A program made the translations under genes and the position numbers. This document shows, one piece after another, positions 13,951-21,550 of a DNA stretch of 25,380 nt (position 1 is the first letter of the stretch; every line of letters starts with the position of its first letter). The stretch is from NCBI GenBank assembly GCA_041686095.1, contig JAWLEN010000029.1:1-25380 (forward strand), given 5' to 3'. Origin of the DNA: WJMT01 sp041686095. GTDB taxonomy: Bacteria > Acidobacteriota > Aminicenantia > Aminicenantales > Aminicenantaceae. The notes under the pieces are model-generated. The model was not told where the DNA came from. It did no database searches and was given only the letters and a program-made list of their open reading frames with translations.

Positions 13951-15594
13951 TTAATGAAGCCTTCCGTCTTTCTTGTCATCTCCCCATTCCGGGATTTTGA
14001 ACTGGTCTGGTTTTTCTTTGATCACTTTTTTGAGCCATTCAACGGGGTATCCGAGCCCCCTGGGACGTCCATTTTCATCTTTGACATAACCGTCATTGTA
14101 TTTGGTGAGCAAGAATTCCCCCAACTCTATCCACTGCTTGACCACCTCTTCTCCCTGGGAAACAGAATAGTTAGTAAGATAGCTGGTTAGAAGTTCAGGA
14201 TTGGTGTTGTAGAGCTCCAGAGCGGTTTTCTCTATAATGGGCTGGAGGGACATAAACTGTCCTTCCAGTTTAGACTGGACCTTTTTTATATCCTTCACCA
14301 TGTCTGAGTAGCGAAGATTGGCATAATTGGATACAAAATTAAACACCCACCACGCTGAGTCCCACGAAAAATCCTGCAGGTCTCCTTTGGTAAAAGGTTC
14401 AGGAAGGTCATTGATGGAGCAGTAAAGAGGTACATAACAAGTGGTGTAGGTATCATCCACTCCATACCAATAAACTCCTCCTATGGGATTCGGAAGCCAA
14501 CTCCTGGATTGAGAAATAAAGGAAAAACCGGTCTGTTGAGTGGAAATAGGTCGTTCCCAGGAATATTGGACTCCATCCACTTCCCAGGTCAGTCCTCTGT
14601 AGCGGACCGGACATCCGAATGGACCGGCATCAATGCCTTTCGTCATATCGAATTCAGTGCCTTCGTAGTGATCCCGCATGATATTCATGACATCTTCCAG
14701 AGACAACTTTTTATCAGGCTTTATCCACAGAGGATAGCGTTCCGCTCCTTTAACGCCCCTTTGAAAATCTGGGGATAGATTTAGGGAAGGAGCAGACCTG
14801 CGGAACATACTCCAGACTCTTGAAGCGCAGGTTCTTAAAGAGGAAGGTTTGGGAGGGTCATAGGCTTTTCTGAAACTGAAAGGTTCGCCTGATTTTTTGT
14901 CATAATAACCTTTTTCTTCAGCAAAGGAGATCACATTTTCTGAATACAGACAGTTTTCAGGATCGTTTAAAGGGAAGGTTCCTATTCGGGCCATGTTGGC
15001 ATGGGCTGAAATAGTGCCGTCTGGAATGCGAAGTGCCACCCAGAGTGCCCCTTTTCCGCCTTTACCTGGCCCTATCATTTCCATGATCCAAGCCTCATTG
15101 GGATCTGCGATTGAGAAAGATTCGCCTGTGCTGGCATATCCATATTCGTCAACCAGCTCAGTCATGACCTTAACCGCTTCCCTGGCAGTCTTAGACCTCT
15201 GTAGGGCGAGATTCATGAGAGTGAAGTAATGAAGAAGGCCTTCAGGATTTCTCAGCTCCGACCTTCCCCCAAAAGTGGTCTCTCCGATGGCTACTTGATG
15301 TTCGTTCATCAGTCCTACCACAGCATAAGTGCGGGGCACCTGTTTGACTTTTCCCATAACTTCTCCGCTCCAGCCTTTGATTTCTATGAACTCTCCTTTT
15401 TTATGATCTTGAGCTGGAGTGCGATCAAGCTGGGCAAGAAATTCACCGTCGCAGGTATAAGTGATCATAACGGAACCGTCTTTAGATGCGCCTTTGGTAA
15501 CCAGGAAGCTGGAACAGTTATCTTCGGCCCAGCCAAGGGTCTGGCTGAATAATAAAAGTATTGTGATAGAAAAAATAGTAAAAATGCGTTTCAT
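13951..15594 (-). CDS. Secreted C69-family dipeptidase
   Basis: 547 residues. A signal peptide (MKRIFTIFSITILLLFSQTLGWA) is followed by EDNCSSFLVTKGASKDGSVM. In the C69 (PepD-like) N-terminal-nucleophile family the Cys of such a CSSFLVTKGAS block becomes the catalytic N-terminus after removal of the short pro-sequence, here C27. Further family blocks are VGLMNEHQVAIGETTFGGR, YASTGESFSIADPNEAWIMEMIG, and YEGTEFDMTKG with DAGPFGCPVRYRG. It probably cleaves dipeptides outside the cytoplasmic membrane and supports peptide feeding. AGGAGGAG lies a few bases upstream of the ATG, one of the strongest ribosome sites in the window. It is flanked by unrelated genes and appears to be a single-gene transcript. 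Confidence 0.92.
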   Translation of the reverse strand: MKRIFTIFSITILLLFSQTLGWAEDNCSSFLVTKGASKDGSVMITYTCDGEFLAQLDRTPAQDHKKGEFIEIKGWSGEVMGKVKQVPRTYAVVGLMNEHQVAIGETTFGGRSELRNPEGLLHYFTLMNLALQRSKTAREAVKVMTELVDEYGYASTGESFSIADPNEAWIMEMIGPGKGGKGALWVALRIPDGTISAHANMARIGTFPLNDPENCLYSENVISFAEEKGYYDKKSGEPFSFRKAYDPPKPSSLRTCASRVWSMFRRSAPSLNLSPDFQRGVKGAERYPLWIKPDKKLSLEDVMNIMRDHYEGTEFDMTKGIDAGPFGCPVRYRGLTWEVDGVQYSWERPISTQQTGFSFISQSRSWLPNPIGGVYWYGVDDTYTTCYVPLYCSINDLPEPFTKGDLQDFSWDSAWWVFNFVSNYANLRYSDMVKDIKKVQSKLEGQFMSLQPIIEKTALELYNTNPELLTSYLTNYSVSQGEEVVKQWIELGEFLLTKYNDGYVKDENGRPRGLGYPVEWLKKVIKEKPDQFKIPEWGDDKKDGRLH

Positions 15595-15683
15595 CTTAAT
15601 TCTCCTCCTTTTTTTGACTTATTCATTTTTTGTTGAAATTTTAACATATATCAATAAGAGGCATAAAATCAAGCCCGTTATTA

Positions 15684-15726
15684 AAGAGGCAAGGGCAGGG
15701 GATTCCTCATCCCATGCCCTCCTTTT
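15684..15726 (+). other. Long stem-loop in the divergent gap, terminator- or attenuator-like
   Basis: GGGCAGGGGAT (15693-15703) pairs with ATCCCATGCCC (15709-15719) over 11 positions with one mismatch around a TCCTC loop. AAGAGG (15684-15689) extends it by pairing with CCTTTT (15721-15726) across a small bulge. T-rich sequence (GTAATTTTTT) follows on the + strand. It lies between the divergent dipeptidase and methyltransferase genes, so it does not sit after any known gene. It could be a leader element of the + strand gene or the end of an unseen short transcript. No SAM, cobalamin or T-box consensus was recognised. The rest of the 272-base gap shows only AT-rich sequence. Confidence 0.45.
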
Positions 15727-15866
15727 GTAATTTTTTAGAGATGCTTACTCGATCGATGTCTGATTCGCATGAAAGAGGTTATTTTGATATGATAAAAAGA
15801 AAATTAGAATCAAATTCATAAAAGAGATTATACATCTAAGTCAATTTCAGGAGGCGAGAGAGAAGA

Positions 15867-17699
15867 ATGAGACAGCCAATTCTTGATTTTATAAAAGAAA
15901 ATATCGCTCTCATGGATGGAGCCATGGGAACCGAGATTTATGCCCGAGGGATTTTTATTAATACCTGTTATGATGAATTAAACCTTACCAATCCCAAAAT
16001 GGTCAAGGAAATTCACAGGTCCTATATTGAAGCTGGAGCTGATATCATAGAAACCAATACTTTTGGTGCCAACAGGATCAAACTGCAGAAACACTCTCTC
16101 GAAAATAAACTCCACGCTATCAACTATCAAGGGGCGGAGATTGCCAGGGAAATGGCAGGAGATGAAGTTTATGTGGCAGGTTCTGTGGGGCCTTTGGGAG
16201 AACGGCTGGAACCATGGGGGGTTCTTTCAGAACAGGAGGCAAGAGAGATCTATCAAGAACAGGCAAAACCACTTATAGACGGCGGAGTGGATATCATTTC
16301 TTTGGAGACTTTTTCTGACCTTCATCTTATTCAGCAGGCTATTATCGGCATAAAGGAAAAATTTGATATCCCGATTATGGCTCACATGACTATAGGGGAT
16401 GATGGCAATTCTCTGTTCGGCACTCCCCCTGAGCGGTTGGGAGTAAAAATGAAGCAGTTTGGTGCCAATATAGTGGGATTAAACTGCAGCGTGGGGCCAA
16501 AGATAATGCTGGATTCCATTATAAAGATGATCGGAGCTGTTGATGTTCCGGTGAGTGTCATGCCCAATGCAGGTATCCCACAGAATGTAGATGGCCGAAA
16601 CATCTATTTAGCCACGGCTGAATACTTTGGAGAATATGCCAAACGGTTTGCTCAAGCTGGAGTCCGAGTCATTGGAAGCTGCTGCGGCACCAATGCTGAG
16701 TTTACTAGGGAAATGCAAAAAGCCATCCAGTCTGTAAGACCCAGGAAAAGAATAAAGCATCAACCCATAGCTGGCACAGAGAAAAAGACAAAACCAGAAA
16801 TTCCTACCTGCGAGAGATCCGAGTTGGCAAGAAAGATATGTGATAAAGAATTTATCACTTCGGTGGAAATCGTGCCGCCCAGAGGGATCAATTCCTCCAA
16901 AGCATTGGAAAAAGCCAAAGCTCTCAAACAAGCTGGAGTGGATGCTGTGAATATTCCTGACGGACCTCGGGCTCTTTCCCGCATGAGTTCCAGCTATCTT
17001 TCTCTCATCATTCAAGAGAAAGCCGGAATAGAAGTGATCCAGCATTATGCCTGCAGAGACAGGAACCTGCTTGGTATGGTGGGAGATCTTCTTGGAGCTT
17101 ATGGAGCTGGAATAAAAAATATCCTTCTTGTCACAGGGGATCCTCCCAAAATGGGAACATATCCTGATGCCACGGCGGTTTTTGATGTGGATTCCATCGG
17201 TCTTACCAATGTGGTGTACAGCTTAAACTGTGGTATGGATTTAGGAGGAAATCCGTTGAAAAACCCCACTGGTTTTTTTATTGGAGTGGGAGTTAATCCA
17301 AGCGCTGTAGATCTTGATTATGAAATAAGCCGGTTTGAGTGGAAAGTAAAAGCGGGAGCCCAGTTTGCTATCACTCAGCCTGTTTTTGATTCTGAACAGT
17401 TCACTAAATTTCTAAAACGGATCGAGCATGTAAGAATTCCTATTGTGGCCGGTATATGGCCTTTGGTCAGTGTTCAAAATGCTGAATTTTTAAACAATGA
17501 AATACCTGGAGCTTATGTTCCGGAGGAAATCATCAAACGCATGAAGGCAGCTAAAACTAAACAAGAAGCACAAAAAACCGGAATTCAAATTGCCAGAGAA
17601 CTCTTAAAGGAATTAAAGCCTCATTTAGCTGGGGCTCAGGTTTCAATCCCCTTTGGAAAATTGGAAACGCCTCTTAAAGTACTCAAAGATGTGTTGTGA
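15867..17699 (+). CDS. Bifunctional homocysteine S-methyltransferase / 5,10-methylene-THF reductase
   Basis: 610 residues with two catalytic domains. Residues about 1-290 are the homocysteine-binding barrel: LMDGAMGTEIYARG, IIETNTFGANRIKL, and the zinc cysteines in GLNCSVGP and GSCCGTN. Residues about 325-610 are a MetF-like TIM barrel: FITSVEIVPPRG, CRDRNLLGMVGDLLGAYGAGIKNILLVTGDPP and GAQFAITQPVFDSEQF. The same fusion is known as YitJ in Bacillus. The reductase makes methyl-THF; the methyltransferase domain makes methionine or handles methyl transfer, here without the cobalamin and activation domains of full MetH. AGGAGG lies 12 bases before the ATG. The stop is three bases from the stop of the convergent Nudix gene. 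Confidence 0.93.
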   Translation: MRQPILDFIKENIALMDGAMGTEIYARGIFINTCYDELNLTNPKMVKEIHRSYIEAGADIIETNTFGANRIKLQKHSLENKLHAINYQGAEIAREMAGDEVYVAGSVGPLGERLEPWGVLSEQEAREIYQEQAKPLIDGGVDIISLETFSDLHLIQQAIIGIKEKFDIPIMAHMTIGDDGNSLFGTPPERLGVKMKQFGANIVGLNCSVGPKIMLDSIIKMIGAVDVPVSVMPNAGIPQNVDGRNIYLATAEYFGEYAKRFAQAGVRVIGSCCGTNAEFTREMQKAIQSVRPRKRIKHQPIAGTEKKTKPEIPTCERSELARKICDKEFITSVEIVPPRGINSSKALEKAKALKQAGVDAVNIPDGPRALSRMSSSYLSLIIQEKAGIEVIQHYACRDRNLLGMVGDLLGAYGAGIKNILLVTGDPPKMGTYPDATAVFDVDSIGLTNVVYSLNCGMDLGGNPLKNPTGFFIGVGVNPSAVDLDYEISRFEWKVKAGAQFAITQPVFDSEQFTKFLKRIEHVRIPIVAGIWPLVSVQNAEFLNNEIPGAYVPEEIIKRMKAAKTKQEAQKTGIQIARELLKELKPHLAGAQVSIPFGKLETPLKVLKDVL

Positions 17700-17702
17700 A
17701 AT

Positions 17703-18335
17703 TCAGGTGGGGCTTGGGCGGATGATATCCAGAAGTTCTGCCAAGACCATGGCGGTGGCCCCCCAGATTTTATGTTTTTCATAGAGATGAAAAGGGGCCT
17801 TGACCTCACTGTTTTTTAGCTTCCAAGTTTCTTTTCTTATATTCTTGTTGTCCAGCAGATGAACCAGAGGAATCTCTATGACCTCTGCCACTTCTTTTAC
17901 TCTGAGATTATAGGCGGGGGGTTTACCCAAAATGCCTACCGCAGGATAGATGCAGTAGTTGCTGGGGGGAATATAAAGAGGAGTGAGTTCACCCAGGATT
18001 TTGATTTTCTCAGGGGGAATCCCCAGTTCTTCCTGAGTTTCCCTTAAACCAGCTTCAAGAGGGTTCTCATTTAATTCGCATTGACCCCCGGGAAAGGAGA
18101 TTTGATTGGGGTGATACTGCACCATCTCGGTTCTTCGAGTTAATATCAGATGCAATTCATTTTTTTTGGGGAAAAAAAGGACCAGGACTCCCGCTTTTTT
18201 GCATTTATTTTTCATTTCTGCATAGGTTTTGTGACCTGGTCTAGGATCAGTGACCATGATCAATTGGCTCTTAAGGCCTGGTTTGGGTGAGTTGACAGCT
18301 TTTTTGATCAGGGATGCTTTTTTTTTCCAATTCAT
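17703..18335 (-). CDS. Nudix hydrolase, CoA pyrophosphatase type
   Basis: About 210 residues from the chosen start. The Nudix box reads G-QCELN-E-NPLEAGL-RETQEELGI at roughly 84-106, matching Gx5Ex7REUxEExGU apart from Thr at one hydrophobic position. It is preceded by LILTRRTEMVQYHPNQISFPGG, the block typical of the NudL/YeaB CoA-diphosphatase group, and followed by YIPPSNYCIYPAVG. The enzyme would split CoA or acyl-CoA into phosphopantetheine and 3',5'-ADP. A longer frame opens at ATG 18353, but its upstream is T-rich with no ribosome site. AGGA at 18344-18347 is eight bases before ATG 18335. It follows the aminotransferase gene on the same strand. Confidence 0.86.
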   Translation of the reverse strand: MNWKKKASLIKKAVNSPKPGLKSQLIMVTDPRPGHKTYAEMKNKCKKAGVLVLFFPKKNELHLILTRRTEMVQYHPNQISFPGGQCELNENPLEAGLRETQEELGIPPEKIKILGELTPLYIPPSNYCIYPAVGILGKPPAYNLRVKEVAEVIEIPLVHLLDNKNIRKETWKLKNSEVKAPFHLYEKHKIWGATAMVLAELLDIIRPSPT

Positions 18336-18375
18336 CTTTCCTGTCCTATTCATAAAAAAATGGCGATGTTTTTAT

Positions 18376-19464
18376 TTAAAGAATATATTTATTTAATCGA
18401 ATTCCTTCTGGCATATCAGCTTTTTCTTTATAGATATTCCAGTAATAGGATCGAGCTTCTCCAAGTATTTGATAAAGCTTGTGATTTATATCAGGTTTGT
18501 GGACAGCCAGAATATTTCCTTTATTGTCCACTAAGGTCAGTTGACTGCACCGGTTGAGTATTCCTGCGGTTCCCACACTGCAGATCGAAACTAATTCATT
18601 TGATTTCACTTTATTGATCAGTTCCTGATAAGGAATTTGCTTTTCCTCAACCTCAATACCCATTTTCTTGAGAATTCTCACAATACCCTGGATGGTAACA
18701 GAGGGAAGGATGAGTTCGTTCTCTGGGATTTTTATCACGGTATTGTCATCCATTGCGAACAAACAGCAGGAAGAATCCCATTCTGTGATCAGCCGATTTT
18801 CTAGCTTTTGATCAGGTTTGTCGTCAAGAAAGAGGGCCGAAGCCGCTTCAGGATCTATCTTTTTGGCTGCGTCAATAGCTTTAACGCTTATTAAGTAATT
18901 TATACCCAGCTTAAGGCATCCAGTCTTGTTAACTCCTACAGCGCGCACAAGGTTTGGGACCACCACTCCATTAAAAGGCTCTCCCAAATAGCGGTCATAG
19001 CGGCAGGTCACAGCCCTTATGGAAGGCTTGCCGGGAAAAGTGACACCTATGGATTGTTCCTCATCAACAGTAAAGGGACGCAGATATCCCTGGGCATTGT
19101 TTTCTGCCATTTCTTCTAGAAACTGGATCATCTCCGGTTGTTTAAAATATTGATGGATAAAGATATTTTCTAATTCCTCTACTTTCGGGACCATTTTTTG
19201 TTGTTTTTTGCCCAAATTAAAGGAAATCCCTTTCTGAAAACGTTTCAGGTTATCCTTCCAGTTTAAAAATAAGACTTCAATTCGGCCTTTTTTGTTTTTT
19301 TTGCAAAAAAATCTTATTCCTTCGAAAGCCAGGAACTGGCCGTAATGAATAGAGCGGGAGACTGCGTACACTTTGGCATCTTCCTCTAAAATCTCGAACT
19401 CTTTATTTTCCAGCAAATATCTCATTTGTTTTGAAGCCCATTTGACGCCTTCAAATCCAGCCAT
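18376..19464 (-). CDS. Divergent class IV (branched-chain-type) PLP aminotransferase
   Basis: 362 residues of the fold-type IV aminotransferase family. SIHYGQFLAFEGIRFF at 38-53 is the family opening, and GCLKLGINYLIS holds the PLP lysine, K185, in place of the usual KxGGNYA. LITEWDSSCCLF has the glutamate (E228) that contacts PLP nitrogen, and ILPSVTIQGIVR is the phosphate-binding strand. The residues around the active site differ from typical IlvE, so the substrate could be something other than a branched-chain amino acid. ATG 19464 is the start: the frame can be read back to a TTG at 19482, but those codons spell the Shine-Dalgarno AGAAGGAG. It leads a two-gene set with the Nudix hydrolase. 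Confidence 0.85.
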   Translation of the reverse strand: MAGFEGVKWASKQMRYLLENKEFEILEEDAKVYAVSRSIHYGQFLAFEGIRFFCKKNKKGRIEVLFLNWKDNLKRFQKGISFNLGKKQQKMVPKVEELENIFIHQYFKQPEMIQFLEEMAENNAQGYLRPFTVDEEQSIGVTFPGKPSIRAVTCRYDRYLGEPFNGVVVPNLVRAVGVNKTGCLKLGINYLISVKAIDAAKKIDPEAASALFLDDKPDQKLENRLITEWDSSCCLFAMDDNTVIKIPENELILPSVTIQGIVRILKKMGIEVEEKQIPYQELINKVKSNELVSICSVGTAGILNRCSQLTLVDNKGNILAVHKPDINHKLYQILGEARSYYWNIYKEKADMPEGIRLNKYIL

Positions 19465-19558
19465 TTTTAATCTCCTTCTCAAGTGTTATGTTCATAAAAA
19501 AGATAATAACAATATACAATATCCAAGGCTAAAATGCTAAAAGCATTATTTTTAACCA

Positions 19559-19587
19559 TTGACATTCTGTTTTTGATTGGATAAAAG
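19559..19587 (+). promoter_or_regulatory. Candidate promoter for the DUF6599-DUF362-NhaC genes
   Basis: A consensus TTGACA at 19559-19564, 17 bases, then TAAAAG at 19582-19587. Transcription would start near 19594, followed by an AGGGAAGA ribosome site just before the ATG at 19614. Confidence 0.5.
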
Positions 19588-19613
19588 TAGTTATCAAGGA
19601 AAAACAGGGAAGA

Positions 19614-20645
19614 ATGATATCAAAAAAGGGCTTAATTTTATTGTTTTTTTTTCTTTTTATGGGGTTGTTTTTTCCCTTGTCCCAAGGAGAAACAAGAGTC
19701 ATGCAATCTGATAAAATAAATCTTCCGGCTACCATTGATGGATGGAAGCTCACAAAGCCACCCAAGATGATCGATAAAACAAATATATTTGATTACATGA
19801 ATGGAGCAGGAGAACTCTATCTCAGTTACCATTTTGACCACCTTTTAGTCTATGAATACAAGAATAAAAGTGATAATGATATCCTGGTGGAGCTGTATTA
19901 TATGAATGACTCAAAAGATGCATTTGGATTATTGTCGCTGGATTGGGGAGGTGAAGCGGTGGAACTAAACCAACCGCAAGCAGAGAAACCCAGTGAATCT
20001 ATTGTTCCTCGGAAAAGAGCCTTGTATGGAAAAGGACTGCTGAGGGTATGGTCAGATAATTTATATATCCGGATTATGGCGTTTAGGGACACACCCGGGG
20101 TCAAAGAGGTTATTCTTCAATTAGGGAAAATTATCACTGCTGATCGCAGAAATCCGCCCCCTCCAGAAATGCTTAAGGCCATTCAACCTTTTATGGATTC
20201 TCCCTGGACATTGAAGAGAGACAGAACAGCTTATTTCTATTCCTATCTAGTTTTGAATTCATTATTTTATCTCAGTCATGAAAATATATTATACCTTGAT
20301 CACTCCACTGAGGCTGTGATCGCCACCTTTGAAAGAGAAATTAAATCCGAAAAGAAGCCACCTGTAAGACTCCTGGTAATCAAATATCCGGATCATGAAA
20401 AGGCTGTAAAAGCGTTGAATAATTTTTTCAAATTCTATCTTCCAGACCAGAATAAAGAAGTAAAGCCAGATTTGAAACAAGAAAATCAAGGTTTTTTTCA
20501 TATTGAGGATGGTTGGATGGGGCATAGATTGATAAATCGAGGTTTGGCCTTGGTATTTGAATGTCCTGATCAGGAATCAGCTCAGGAGATCATAAATCAG
20601 GCATTGTTAAACAAATTTCAGAAAAAAGGAAGGAGGATTCAATGA
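19614..20645 (+). CDS. Exported DUF6599-family protein
   Basis: 343 residues. A signal peptide (ISKKGLILLFFFLFMGLFFPLSQG) is followed by a domain beginning LPATIDGWKLTKPPKMIDKTNIFDYMNGAGELYLSYHF. Next come YEYKN, VELYYMNDSKDAFGLLSLDW and NLYIRIMAFRD. These are features of DUF6599, a family without known function that is common in Acidobacteriota-like genomes and often encoded next to DUF362 proteins. The product is probably periplasmic; no lipobox or internal membrane segment is seen. Its last codons overlap the next gene by four bases (ATGA), so the two are translationally coupled and likely act together. I recognise the family from its opening motifs; no reaction can be proposed. Confidence 0.8.
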   Translation: MISKKGLILLFFFLFMGLFFPLSQGETRVMQSDKINLPATIDGWKLTKPPKMIDKTNIFDYMNGAGELYLSYHFDHLLVYEYKNKSDNDILVELYYMNDSKDAFGLLSLDWGGEAVELNQPQAEKPSESIVPRKRALYGKGLLRVWSDNLYIRIMAFRDTPGVKEVILQLGKIITADRRNPPPPEMLKAIQPFMDSPWTLKRDRTAYFYSYLVLNSLFYLSHENILYLDHSTEAVIATFEREIKSEKKPPVRLLVIKYPDHEKAVKALNNFFKFYLPDQNKEVKPDLKQENQGFFHIEDGWMGHRLINRGLALVFECPDQESAQEIINQALLNKFQKKGRRIQ

Positions 20646-21523
20646 AAGATAAAAAAGTTGTGGTCACCAGAAGGGATTTCATCAGGGGAACTGTGGGTGC
20701 CACGCTTGGTTTTACCCTGATGGGACCGGAGTGGCTTAAGGGAACTTTTGAAGAAAGGAGCCGGAGTTCTGTGGTGATTGTTCGCGACCAGAAAGCTATG
20801 GATAAAGCTTTGAATGTGGACAAAAAGATACTGGAAAAAATGCTTGAACAGGTATTGATCCATGTAACCGGCAGGAGCAGCATGAAAGAAGCCTGGCTCA
20901 GTCTGGTTGCCCCTGAGGACGTCATCGGCTTGGTGCCGACTCCTCTTATGAATCCTACCCATGACGAGTTGATAGAGGTGGTGAAGAATTCTCTGATTTC
21001 AGCCGGCATTCCCGCAGAAAATATTCGAAATGCCCAAGGCAGATCAGTAGACCTCGAACTCATTACTGCCCTGATTTCCCTTCCAGGTCTTAAAGCCCAT
21101 TGGCTGACGGGCATCGGAACTGTGATTAAAAATTACATCCTTTATTCTGGAGCTCCACGGAATTATCATTACCAGGACAGCACCAAACTAGGGGAAATCT
21201 GGCATCTTCCTCAGGTTAAAGGTAAAACAAGGCTAATTCTGGTGGATGCGCTCCATCCTGTGTGCGATAAAGGGCCCCAGGTGGATCCTCGATACAGGTG
21301 GGCTTATAACGGCTTGATTGCAGGTACTGATCCGGTGGCTGTGGATGCAGTCGGTTTAAAAATCATCCAGACAAAAAGAGAAGAACTGAGAGGAGAACCC
21401 TGGCCTCTCTCTCCCCCTCCTATTTGTATTGAAGCCGCGGACAAGGTCTATAAACTGGGGAACAGCGACCTTAGTAATATTGATATCCAGACTATAGGCT
21501 GGGATCAGGATTTGTTGATTTAA
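20642..21523 (+). CDS. Tat-exported DUF362 protein
   Basis: 293 residues. The N-terminus VVVTRRDFIRGTVGATLGFTLMG is a twin-arginine signal (R10, R11), so the protein is folded and exported, often a sign of a cofactor. The body carries DUF362 features: SSVVIVRDQKAMD, the late RWAYNGLIAGTDPVAVDAVGLKII block and VDALHPVCDKGPQ. Only two cysteines occur in that body, with no ferredoxin motif, so a bound Fe-S cluster is unlikely. Function is unknown. It begins inside the last codons of the DUF6599 gene and is followed by an antiporter gene 27 bases on. Confidence 0.84.
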   Translation: MKDKKVVVTRRDFIRGTVGATLGFTLMGPEWLKGTFEERSRSSVVIVRDQKAMDKALNVDKKILEKMLEQVLIHVTGRSSMKEAWLSLVAPEDVIGLVPTPLMNPTHDELIEVVKNSLISAGIPAENIRNAQGRSVDLELITALISLPGLKAHWLTGIGTVIKNYILYSGAPRNYHYQDSTKLGEIWHLPQVKGKTRLILVDALHPVCDKGPQVDPRYRWAYNGLIAGTDPVAVDAVGLKIIQTKREELRGEPWPLSPPPICIEAADKVYKLGNSDLSNIDIQTIGWDQDLLI

Positions 21524-21550
21524 TATCTGTCAATCACACTTTAATCGAGA

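Noticed and set aside
15461..15730. An 89-codon + strand frame overlapping the dipeptidase start
   Set aside because: It is mostly antisense to the dipeptidase signal and leader region and has no recognisable protein features.
15595..15866. A SAM (S-box) or cobalamin riboswitch before the methionine-synthesis gene
   Set aside because: No S-box or B12-box core was recognised; only the unassigned hairpin stands out.
19465..19482. TTG-initiated extension of the aminotransferase
   Set aside because: The extra codons spell AGAAGGAG, the ribosome site of ATG 19464.
19533..19553. Small AATGCT/AGCATT hairpin followed by T's as a terminator
   Set aside because: Only six AT-rich pairs, placed between divergent genes with nothing upstream to terminate.
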